In this document: positions 45,101 through 58,000 of the stretch, piece after piece | Numbering within the stretch: the stretch's first letter is position 1 | Layout of the letters: each line of letters opens with the position of its first letter | NCBI RefSeq assembly: GCF_036373705.1 | Contig: NC_089853.1 | Span: 34,252,568-34,316,567 of the forward strand | Length of the DNA stretch: 64,000 nucleotides | From: Amia ocellicauda | Taxonomy: Eukaryota > Chordata > Actinopteri > Amiiformes > Amiidae | Direction: 5' to 3' | Translations under genes and position numbers: made by a program | The notes under the pieces: model-generated | Database searches by the model: none | What the model was told of the DNA's origin: nothing | The model's input: only the letters and a program-made list of their open reading frames with translations

Positions 45101-48100
45101 GGCAAACGTACAAAATCAGCAGGGGATCAAATACTTTTTTCCCCTCACTGTACATAGTTGCCTAAAATTCACAAGACCTTAAATCAAGAACATTTTGATT
45201 GATTAAGCCAAAATGATCCAAGTATACGTTTACATTTTTTTATTCTTTAAGAATGCAATAGTGAAAACAATCACATTCTTCGCCAAAGCACTACAGTGGG
45301 AGATTGTTAAAGCTGTTAGAGCCAGAGCAACCCCTTCCCCCTCCACACTCTTACATTCTGAATGGATCTGTACAACAGGCATGGGAAAAATGAAAAACTA
45401 GTTCCTGTTTACTCTGAAAATGATATGTGGAGTATATAAGAAATTGTGAAGAAAAAAAGGAAGCAAATTCGGCATTGGAATCAAAGTCATTGAAAGGTGC
45501 TTTTTGGTCAGCATTGATAGTACGGTGCCTGAGTGCTCAAGAAGATTTTGAAGGCCACCAAGTACAGTCTCACCTGTTCAACAGCCAGGGCTCCTTGGTA
45601 CAAGCAAGGGCGGCTCTGAGCTTATCTGCCTCAGCCGCAATGGTGGCATTGTGGAACATCTCCCAGCCAAAATCCCACTCTCTTGCACCTCCTGTGGCTA
45701 TGGCACTGCAGTACACTGAGCTCTTCAAGTTGGTTTTAATCCTAAAAAAAAAAAACAGGTGTGGCATTCAGGTGGATTTAAAAAAAGCTTGTCATGTAGA
45801 ATGTAAGCTCACGATCTCCTAGACATAGGGCATGGAGCAGCAAGACCGTCCTTGAAACTGGACTGAACACGAGACGGCACAGCAGAGAGTACTCACGGGT
45901 TTGCTGTAGGAGTCTCCATCCACTGTGCAAACCATTTGCTGGCCAGCGTGTTGCATTCTGGCAGTCCATTCCTGCAGGCAACACTAACAGCAATCACCTG
46001 GCTATACCTGAGGGTAAGGGAAACATCAGTGAGGACTTAGGACAGCCCATGACCCAGACAGGTATCAGACATTGAATTTGCCTTGCCCCAAATGCAGGTG
46101 TTTTGGTGGGAAATAACATTTAATTCTAAACAGTTCCCGAAAATATTAGATTATGTAATGTAATGTTACATAAAAAAGTTTACACAACCCACTTTTACCT
46201 AATTTCAATCATCTGTAATGTTAACAGGGTTTGCTAAGCTGAATCAGTGTTCCACAAGCTTGGACAAGCGATCGTTGACTTTTCAAAAGAAGACTATCAG
46301 CACCAAATGCATATAAAACAAATTCATATTAAATGGACAAAGCTAGCACACTTCTTTTGATTTGACACTAGTCGCCTACACCCGTTCCTCTACCTGTCTC
46401 TGGAAAAAATATACTCAAAACAGGTGTCAGAGTTGAAAGAATGCCATCGACATCCAACTATATTCTACACATATTAAGGATATTGTCTTAATAGCATTAC
46501 TTCTGTAATGATTTGAATTAAAACAGAAGTGATGAATGACCACAGTCATCATTGAAAATAATATGTTCAGTTCCCCTTGGAACCTATTTCCATCAGCCTG
46601 TATGCAGAGTCACTGCTTAACACTGAGATCATGAATCTGGAACTAGCTTTTGCAGATGTTATCACAATGGCTGGCCATTAACCCTCAGAATCACTTACTG
46701 ATCAGTGTGTCCGTTAGGAACATTTTCCCAGTTGCCAGTGATGTTTGCAAAGTAATTAAACAGAGGTTCAACTTGTTTTCTGAGGTAAGCCTAAAACAGA
46801 AATAATAACAATAAAAAGTATCACAATTTTGTAGAACAAACTGTTGAAATAACACTAGCACTTGGTCATTACATACAGTATATACTACTGCACACTACTG
46901 GAGTAGTGGTTAGGGCTCAATCCCACTGCTGTTGTACCTTTGAGCAAAGTACTCTACTTAGATTGCTCCAATAAATGCCCAGCTGTAAAATGCAAAATAA
47001 TGTAATATTGTAACAATTGTAAGTCACACTTGGATAAGGGTGTCTGCTAAGAAACAAATAATAATAATAAAAGGAATGTTTTTGTTTTTTTTCAAGGTGG
47101 TAAGGCCACCAAATATAAAAACATTCCCAAATGATAACTCATTACTATGCAATCTTCTAGGTAACATTAGTGTTGGCTTATTGTAGCGTGATTAACATAT
47201 TGAATCTGGCCAGTAGAGACAAGCTGAATAGTCATCAACCTTCAGATGAGAGCCTCAACAGTACCTTGTGAAGTCTACTAACCTGCATTGGACCATTCAC
47301 CTCAGTGCGATCAAACATAAGGAAGAGATAATGTAGGTTGTCTATGGCTGACTGCCATGGCATGTACTCTGTCTCCTTGGAGAGATACAGGGTTGTGTTG
47401 AGAGCTAGTACTGTTGTTAGGTGTTTTGCCCTGTATTGGAAAATAAGGAATGAATGTCAGCCAAAGGTTTAACAATTAAAACAGGGATAAGCTGATATAC
47501 TCATGTCTGATTCTATTGCCAAAATAGTCACCTTGCAAGATTAAATGCATCATCCACTAACTGGGCTCTGTTAATGACTGGAATGACCTGCAAATAAAAG
47601 AGAACAGATTTAAAAATTCTTATATATGTTTCTATATATTAAAAACATATATATATATATATATATATATGTATCATCTGTTGTGCCAGCCTTCGCTCCC
47701 TACATGCATCAATGAGCCTTGGTCGCCCATGACCCTGTTGCCAGTTCACTGCTTTTTCTAACTTGGACCACTTTTGATAGGTACTGACCACTGGAGACCA
47801 GGAACACCCCACAAGAGCTGCATGCCCCTAGATAGTCTCCAGATCTCTGATGCTTCTGAGTTCAAGTGAACAAAAAGTATTTTGCTGTCACTTTATGTGA
47901 GTTACAGTGTTAATTTCCAGTATTACTTCTGGTTAATAATGTACTGAAATATTTAGCCTCTCTTTATAACTGAGGACCTTGCTGAAAAATTATTAAAATT
48001 GGTCTCACCTTTGCTCATTTAAAGACATCTTGCTTTTACACTCAGAGACTGTAAAGTGCATTACCAAGTCCAATATGACTTTATACATTTTTAAAACTTT

Positions 48101-49789
48101 TTGTATGCTCTATTTTGTCTAAAATTAGTTTTTGCATGCCTTTTTTTAGTCATAATTATTTTAAAATCTGTGTAACAGGGGGACTGTGAAACAGGCTTGC
48201 CTCCAGTCATTGGAGCTGCAATGAGAAGAAAAGCAGCCTTTCCAGATTTGAGATGAGACTCATTTAAACTCTGATAATTACACATTAATTTATTTTTCCC
48301 TTGAAGTAGCTCCTCTGATGTGTTGTTCAATTATAGTTTTTCTGAGAAGATAGTGATAGCAACAATATAATAGCATTGATCCCACTGTTTAATTTTAAAT
48401 GGTCATCATGGAAAATCATCCATGTTTGTTTGTTTGTTTGTTTGGTTGTTTAATGTATTTAATGTCTAGCTTTCACTGTTGGAATTGCAAGTGCTCTTTG
48501 CTCAAGTTATTTATATTCCCAACATGAACAAATATGTTCTAATGTAATACTTGGCTTTAGTTACATTCCTAATTACATTTGTGGCCAAGTTCTTCAGTAT
48601 ATTTTATTGGAGTCTTCAATCCAATTCATAACCGTTTACTCCTGTGCTGAACCCAGAGAGGTTTGACAAACTGTACATGTGTCCTCCATGCTGGCACCTC
48701 CCTAAATTAAAGCTACACTACTTGAAAACACTATGATTTTATTTTAACTGATTACTTTAAATAATGCATGAGCTTCCCAAATGCAAATGTCACTTCCTGC
48801 AAGTGGACAATGTTTATGGATTGTAGTGGGATTGGGAGAAATAAAAGTTGGATGAGATGGGGGGGACAAATCAATAATAATAATACAAAAAAAACGTTTT
48901 CATCCCCTTTGCTATGACACTCCTAAATCAGCTCAGGTGCAACCAACTGCATTCAGAATTCATACAATCAGTTGAAAGAGTCCATCTGTGTACAATAAAA
49001 GTGGTTAATGTGATTCAATACAGCTGCCTCTGTAAGGTAGGGTTGGGTACATTCAAAGCAAAGATTATACCAAGAGGACCAAGAAGCTTTCAAAACAACT
49101 CCAGGATAAAGTTGTGGAAAGGCAGAGATCAGGGGAAGGGTAGAAAAATATTTCAAAGGCAGGGTATATCCCTTGGATAACAGTCAAGTCAATCATTAAG
49201 AAGTGGAAGGCTTTGTTTTGTGTTTTGTACCAAGCTGTAGTTACTTCAATTTAAACTGTAACATATGCACTCTTGCCCTTTCTTAAAAATGTTTGTCAAT
49301 ATTTTTGGGTGAGGGTGTATGCTTGGAAATAAATCATAATGTTTGAAATCTTGAGAAATATAATTATGGCTTGACCAGGGTTTGCCAACTTTCTAGACAA
49401 CTGCTAATTAATTCTGCACTCATTGAACTGCATTATGTTTGCAGCTGGCTGGTTTTTTCATGTCATTATTTTATGCTGTTCACAATGATGGTTTATTTTT
49501 TGAATGTAAGATTTGCTCAACATTGCCTGCCACATTACATTCTCCTGCCTTTTAAGGACCCTGGTCACATTATGTTACTTTGTAAGAGTGGATTCATGCT
49601 GCATGCCCCTAGATAGTCTCCAGATATCTTGTGAGAAAGGCACACTATATATTATTGTTTCTCTCATCCCCAAACAACAGGTCTCTGGGCCAACTCCTGA
49701 TCACCCCTGATCTCCGAATAAAAAAAAAGGAGGGAGATAGAATAATATGAGTAAAGAGTAATATTAATAATTAAATAGTGGTTCATGAT

Positions 49790-49858
<69 letters not shown>

Positions 49859-52800
49859 GTGCAAAAGGTGTGAAAAAATGCTATAAAGTAAGAATGATTT
49901 CAAAAATGTTAATAGATTATATTTATCAATTAAAGGTAGGGTATGCAATCTTTTCCAGAAACATTTTTTGTTATACTGGTTGAAAGTCTCTTCACATCCT
50001 GATAGCAAATCAATAATTTAATTGGTCTAAATGTAAATATATATATATATATATACCTTCTGTGGAAGGGACAGGACTAAAAAAGGATCGACCAATCATT
50101 ACATTCGGACCGAATGTAATGATAGGATGTCCTTCCTGTGTGTCAATCTATATTTGTATACCGCCCCGCAACTTGTTCGTGCAGATAATCACACGTCATC
50201 AGCGCGGGAACCTTGACGTTGTGCAGAGCGAGCGCGAGAATGGAAGGCGAGCCACAGCTACTATTTTTTAAAACATAATAACCGTATTTAAGTTGTTTAC
50301 ATTTGTTATTATTGTAATGTCTAACCCGTGAATGAGACATGAGGTAATCTGAAAGCGTTGCGATCGATTCCAACAACACGTCTCTCCTCCTGGCACTGAG
50401 ACTCTGCTCTGTGTGTTCATGTGTGATAGAGGTGGCGTGGCATTGGAGACACCTCTGAAGCGAGGGCGGGCTGCAAAGTGAGTGAACAGAAGAAAAATCT
50501 AAATCAAATCAATAGTTGCTGTGACCACCCTTTGCCTTCAAAACAGCATCAATTGTTCTAGGTACACTTGCACAAAGTCAAGGATTTTGTAAACATATAG
50601 TCAGGTGTGTGATTAAACAACTATACCAAACAGGTGCTAGTGATCATCAATTCAATATGTAGGTTGAAACACAATCATTAACTGAAACAGAAACAGCAGT
50701 GTAGGAGGAATAAAACTGGGTGAGGAACAGCCAAACTCAGTCATATACCATGGTAAGACTGAGCATAGAATCAAGACAAAAGGTAATTATATTGCATCAG
50801 CAAGGTCTCTCCCAAGGCAGACAGGGGTTTCCAGATGTGCTGTCCAAGCTCTTTTGAAGAAGCACAAAGAAACAGGCAACGTTGAAGACTGTAGACGCAG
50901 CAGTCGGGCAAGGAAACTTACAGCAGCAGATGAAAGACAAATCATGCTTACTTCCCTTCGCAATTGGAAGATGTCCAGCTGTGCCATCAGCTCAGAATTG
51001 GCAGAAAACAGTGGGACCCTGGTACACCCATCTACTGTCCGGAGAAGTCTGGTCAGAAGTGGCCTTCATGGAAGACTTGCGGCAAAAAAGCCATACCTCT
51101 GACGTGGAAACAAGGCCAAGCGACTCAACTATGCATGAAAACACAGGAACTGGGGTGCAGAAAAATGGCAGAAGATGCTCTGGACTGATAAGTCAAAATT
51201 TGAAATAGTTGGCTTGTTCACCGAAGGGCTGGAGAGTGGTACACGAATGAGTGTATGCAGGCAACAGTGAAGCATGGTGTGGAGGTTGCTTGCAAGTTTG
51301 GGGCTGCATTTCAGTACAGGCAGATACTTATTCCTCATGCAATACCATCAGGAAGGCATCTGATTGGCCCCGAATTTATTCTGCAGCATGACAATGACCC
51401 CAAACATACAGCGACAGTCATTAACAAGTATCTTCAGCGTAAAGAAGAACAAGGAGTCCTGGAAGTGATGGTATGGCCCCCACAGAGCCCTGATCTCAAC
51501 ATAATCGAGTCTGTCTGGGATGACATGAAGAGAGAGAGAACAACTGAGGCAGCCTAAATCCATAATGAACTGTGGTTAGTTCTCCAAGATATTTGGGCCA
51601 ACCTACCTGCTGAGTTCCTTCAAAAACTGTGTCCAAGTGTACCTAAAAGAATTGATGCTGTTTTGAAGGCAAAGGGTTTTCACACCAAATATTGATTTGA
51701 TGTAGATTTTTCTTCTGTTCACTCACTTTGCATTTTGTTAATTGATAAATATAATCCATTAACATGTCTATTTTTGAAAGCATTCTTACTTTACAGCATT
51801 TTTTCACACCAAACTTTTGCACAAAACAGCCCTGACCCATCGAAGCATGGACTCCACTAGACCTCTGAAGGTGTGCTGTGGTATCTGGCACCAAGATGTT
51901 AGCAGCAGATCTTTTAAGTGGGGCCTCCATGGATTGGACTTGTTTGTCCAGCACATCCCACAGATGCTCGATTGGATTGAGATCTGGGGAATTTGGACCA
52001 TGCTTCACTGTTGCCTGCAGACACTCATTCATGTTTTCAACTTTTTGTGCATAATTGAGTCGCTTGGCCTTGTTGCCACGTCGGAGGTATGGCTTTTTGG
52101 CCACAAGTTTTCCATGAAGGCCACTTCTGACCAGACTTCTCCGGACAGTAGATGGGTGTAACAGGGTCTCATTGTTTTCTGCTAATTCTGAGCCTTGGAG
52201 AGACCTTGCTGATGCAGTATAACTACCTTGTGTCTTGTTGCTGTACTCAGTCTTGCCATGGTGTATGACTTTTGGCAGTAAACTGTCTTCAGCAGCCTCA
52301 CCTTGTTAGCTGTTCCTCACCCAGTTTTATTCCTCCTACACAACTGTTTCTGTTTCAGTTAATGATTGTGTTTCAACCTACATATTGAATTGATGATCAT
52401 TAGCACCTGTTTGGTATAATTGTTTAATCACACACCTGACTATATGCCTACAAAATCCCTGACTTTGTGCACGTGTACCTAGAAGAATTGATGCTGTTTT
52501 GAAGGCAAAGGGTGGTCACACCAAATATGGATTTGATTTAGCATTTTCTTTTGTTCACTCACTTTGCATTTAGTTAATTGATAAATATAATCTATTAACA
52601 TGTCTATTTTTGAAAGCATTCTTACTTTACAGCAAACCTGCCTAAACCTTTTGCACAGTACTGTATATATATACATATATGTATTTGTTGCATAGAAGTA
52701 TTAGTACCCATTATTATTTTTTAAAACGATTCACAATACTGGGAGAATTCAACCAAACATCGAACACAAAAAGATAGCAATTTATATATCTCACAATTGT

Positions 52801-55010
52801 ACATTGTAGCATTAACATAATAATAACTCCTTATTATAGGTTAGGATCTCTGGTGTCAAAACAAATAAATGTGGACATGTTTACTTACTAGTCAAATCAC
52901 TCTGTGGTTGAGAAGTACAATTAAATATTTCATCATATTGAATCAAATCAAATCAAATCTTAAAACCTGAACTTTGTAACCTAATGTGGTCCACAAGTAA
53001 ATCATTTACCTTCTCATTGACCAATCACTACCAATCATATGTTTTTACATAAAGCAAATATATAATTTCATATCACTTAAACCAAGGTCATGGGGGGGAT
53101 CCAGGCCCAATATTTGTTAACTGATCAATTACTACACCCATATTCCTATAATATATAAAATACTGTTTTCTGTCAGGTCATAACATCCTATTTTATCCTA
53201 TTTCTCAGGAAACCTCTAACAATTTAATACGACTTGGAAGGATTAAGTGGCAGTCTATTCCGTAATAAGAAATCATCATTAATTAATTTGAAAGTAGTAC
53301 TGCCAGAAATGTGTTGGGATATCCACAGATGGTCTTCCCACAAATAAACTAGTTGCCCAGCTCTAAGCAGTAGAGGAGATACTTACAAGGTGATCTGTTT
53401 GTAGTTGATTGAGGAGCTTGTCCCAATTATTGCTATCATAGTTCACCCTGTAGTATCCAGTGACGTTGACGTTGGCCAGGACCCACTCATTTCCAGTCGT
53501 CTGCATATTGCTTTTTGTATCTGTGTTTTGAACAAAGAAAGTAAGCAATTAACCGGATCATAGATGTACTGAACTTGATTATCATGAAGCACAGTTTATA
53601 TAATTTTGCCAATGCTAGTACAATGTGCAAAACCTATACTATAGGCTAGAATGTATGTATCCTAAACACTAGCTGTTAATGGATTATAGAAACCGCCACA
53701 CCTGGAAGGTATCCTGGCTCCTGGAGCTTATCACCTAAATAAAGGGCCTGGTAGGAGGTCCATTATCATTTCCACAGTTCATGTTTAGGTGCACCATGGC
53801 CTGTCCATTTGATTCAAGGCATTTCCACTGTTGCTCTCCTCTGAACTGCCTCTAGAGCAGCGATATCTTTCTTGAAGTGTGGAGCCTAGAACTGTCCACA
53901 GTATCCAGATGAGCTCTAACTAGTGCATTGTACAGTCTTAACATTACTGCCCTTGTTCTCAATTCTACACTTTTGACAATATACCCTAACATTGTGTTTG
54001 CCTTACAGGTGTCAGCCCACAACTGAATATTATCTAAGTCACTTTCAGTTTGCTTAACTATCCCAGAGTCCAGATCATTAATATAGATTAGAAAAAGCAA
54101 AGGCCCTAGTACTGATCCCTGTGGATCTCCACTAACAACCTCACTCCAGTTAGAAACAACTCCTCTAATCGACACCCTCTGCCTCGTCTAAACCCATGTT
54201 GACTATCTCCAAGAATATGGTTTTCATTAAGATGCTCCTCTATTTTCTGTCTAATCATTTTTTCCAACATTTTACAGGTGATGCAAGTGAGACTGAGTGC
54301 CACACTGGATCAATTGCTTGGAGCAATAAGACATTTAAAAGTGTTTGAAAAGATCACAAAAATCCTGCTGGAGAGAGGACTGCATCGGACTGCTATACAG
54401 TGCCGCAAAATACATTCACTTTTTTCTTGGTATAAATACATGCAAACAAGGAAGACTGTAAGACTATCTGTTAGATTTTGCAAAAACATTTCAGTGCAAA
54501 GTACATTGCATTTTAATGATTAAGGTATTAATAGTTTTCAGCCTCCAGAACACTTCATCCCAGAATGCCAACTGTCCCAGAATGCGTTTTTGACCTTTTG
54601 TATCTCACATTCCCTTCCTGGGGCAGCTGTACCTAACAAAAAAGCAATGGAAACACGTACAGCTTTGATTAGGTGTACGGGTATGGCATAGACATGCCAT
54701 GGTGCACCGAAGCATGAACAGTGGAAACGGGGTATTATACCAGTAATGCCAGATGCAGTTGCTTCAGGAGGTGTGTCTAAATGGCTCCATGCTCTATTCT
54801 GGAGCCCTCAAAGTATACAGGACTCTCCATAAAGCCCTCTGGGGAAAGTGATGGCAGAACATTGTGGAAAGTTATCAAGGTCTCCTGTGTTGAGGTTGTT
54901 TTCAAACTATTTTTGTTTTTATTTATTTTCATTTTGTTTTTGTTTTGTACATACCATAACATTTGGCCATCACATCCTACACTGTCTGCTGCTCTTGGAT
55001 AATACATTTA

Positions 55011-55077
<67 letters not shown>

Positions 55078-58000
55078 TACACACAGTTGTTTATATATAT
55101 CGTCTTGATATTTGACTCATATTTGACTCATTGACTCATAACCGTAGTATGATCTCCATTTGGCACCATGCTACTTGGTTATGAATTTGACTACTCACCA
55201 ATGTGAAAGGTATAGGTCTCCTATATTTTAATTGCCCTTGACAATATATAGCAAGAGAACACAAGACTTGTCTTCTCACCTGAGACTTTGAGCAGCCATT
55301 CTGGATTTTGTTGTACAGTAGACTTCATCCAGTCGATCGGTACAAACCAAGTGTAACTGGGACCACAAAAGAGTTACAGTTAGAATTACCCACTGTGTGT
55401 AACAAACAAATCAATGAATGTCAACACTTTGCAGATTTCGCTGACTATTTGGCCTCATTCCAAGTAGCTTGAATCCTGGCTGACACAGATCACTGTCCTG
55501 CATGTTGTTTCCAACTCAGTGTTACACAGAGTTCTGAATCACATGACCAATATTTCAAAGTTCACTCAAGAGACCACACATTCTGAAATTGAACAATGAA
55601 AACAAATTTGTATAATCTTCATGGTTAAAGCTGCCTTCAAGGGAATTAATCCTTGAGGCACTCTAGAATGTTTTCAAGCCTTTAATTTGTTATAAAGCTC
55701 AGCTCAGACTTGCCTACATGCAGTAGAGCGGGCAACCACAATGATTGCATTGTTTTTTGTTCCTAATTTAGCACTGACTTTAGACTCCAAGTTGAAACAT
55801 GCATGCAGAATGCCATTAGGAATAAGATCATTTTGAACAGACCTAATGTATATCTAAAATACCCCTGCCTTATGTAAACTGTAAAAGACAGTACTCCATA
55901 CTGCAGTCCAAGCTTTAATAGTGGATGACTTACTTGTATATTGACGGCCTGGTGACATTTGAATCAGGGTCCAGCAGAAAGTGTTTTTGTGTGATATGTC
56001 CATCCACCGTGTTGATAGTAACAACTGGAAAGCCCATTTGCAGTACCCAGCGATTCATGATTTCTTTCACAGTGTTTGGCAGGATAACCGTATTATGTTT
56101 GTCCACCGCCTTGCAAATGACAAAACAATATTTAAAAATCTCCAGCTGCTAACTGCATTGGCATTTTGTCAATTCACTGTACATCTGAGAATGTTTTAAT
56201 AAGATACACAATATGCTACTGACTATGAGTAGATGATGAACAAACAACACAATGATTAGAAAGGTCAGTATCTTCAGAGGGAATAAGGAAAGTGAAATCG
56301 TAACCTGTGCCTTCCCAAACACAATCCTTTACGTGTGTTTTCAACAGTGTTCCTGGGGTTCCCTTGTCCTGCTGTTTGTTTTGTTTGTTTGTTTCTCCAT
56401 TACATAACTGAACTTTTAATTAAACTAATAATTCGCCTAATCAGCACTTTTTCATTATTTGAAACAGATGGAGATTTAAAATTCATGATAAAATAATATA
56501 AGGCACTTATACTACAACAATATACTTGTGAAAGACTTGTTAAGTGTGGGACCATGTGGGACCACTCCCGTTCACCACTCAGAACCTGAGAAATGAGGAA
56601 TGAGAAATTTCCAGTTTCTGTCACAAAAAAGGTTTGTTTTGATACCAAGATATTTTGCAGGCCTTTGTATCTTTTGATTTGACACTGGAAGAGCTTTCAT
56701 TCTATATTTGCAGTGAGATAAGTTTTACTCAGTCCACATAAACTACTGTCCACTGAGCAATGCCAAAACAGTGATACAGATTTCTTTATTTGGTTAAAAT
56801 GCAACTTACAGCCTGAAGTTGATCCCAGAGGTCTGTATACACCGTGTTACTGTATGCATACTTATGCAAGTAGGTCTGTAAAGAGAAAATGTTTCATTAC
56901 AGTATTTTATACAAGTATTGATGTCCCTTATTTATATAAAACTCACCCATGTTCCAAATTCTGTTAGCTACATTGGTCCCCTTGAAAAAAGTTACTATTA
57001 CAACACAACTTCCTCTTACCCTACCTTTAAAACAGACAAGTTGCATATCAAATTAAAGGAGAGGCTTGGCCCTATCTAATGGTTACATGTCTATCCCTAG
57101 CTTTCCATTGTTCTGTATGCAGTATGCAGACACAAACATATATTTTTTAATACTTTATGACTACATTGAGTAAAGCAATATGTGAAAGAGAAGTCTAATA
57201 ACTTGGGCTGCAAACTTGAACCACAGAAAGGGCTGATCATTTTGTATGTCTCTGACACAAACATATTTTTAGGACAAGGACACAATTTATATTGTGAGAA
57301 TTAATATACAAGCTTAAACCTTTACCATGGCCTTTAGAAAATAAATATGGTGTTTCAGATTAGGAGTGGGGAACTGTTGTTAATTAAATCAATGGAAACA
57401 AACAAGGTTTCTATGTACTCCACTATCCATGAAGCCTTTTGAAATGATAGAATCCAAAGATGACAAGAAGTGCAATACAGCTCATGTATCATTAAAAACA
57501 TTAGGCCAACACAATACAATAAATTGACAAAGGGAGTGGATGCGTCAGACCAGATTATGTGTATTTTTCTAATAATTGTGACTTTCTGTGTGTGTAAATG
57601 TAAACAAATATTTGTGTTTTGTTGTTCGATTTATTCATTTATTTTCCAGATCTTACTTTGATTTTGGTATTTTGTTGTAAATGCTTAGATTCAAAAAGGC
57701 AGGAGACTCACACTAATTCCTTCGATAAACACTTTTTCAGTCAGGAATGAAGACAGCATCCTCAGCACTGAAGCCCCCTGAATGGAAACAAATACAACAG
57801 AAACATTGTGGATGTACCTAACTGACCTCTCTGGAAATTCTATCTACATTGAATATTTTTTACTGTATGAGGACATTTAATTAACAGATTATAAATCACA
57901 TATGAGAAACCAGCCAATCACAGAGCTTAAATATCCTCTCTCGATGAAATGCCCTTTCATATAAAAAAATCTAAATTACCTGGCATATGTGCTGCAATGT

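Larger units (their letters stand above)
43555..45150 (-). mobile_element. Full-length Tc1/mariner (DD34E) element
   Basis: 1596-bp element with TA target duplications (43553-43554, 45151-45152). The inverted ends start CAGTGAGGGAAAAAAGTATT and contain an inner repeat of the AAGTATTTGA-type unit (e.g. around 43735), an IR/DR arrangement. One intact transposase gene on the minus strand. A 40-bp-arm hairpin (44818-44914) lies between the start codon and the right end. Inserted in an ANPEP intron in the gene's own orientation. Confidence 0.93.
49853..52663. mobile_element. Nest of dead DD38E-type Tc1 elements
   Basis: The outer ends are inverted: gtactgtgcaaaaggtgtg (49854 on) and ccttttgcacagtactg (to 52663). 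A plus-strand copy occupies ~49853-51826 and is broken by a ~530-bp insertion (49936-50469). A second, minus-strand partial copy begins near 52008 and ends at 52663, with other Tc1 debris (51830-52005) between them. Both transposases are disrupted. The region explains all open frames here. Confidence 0.75.
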
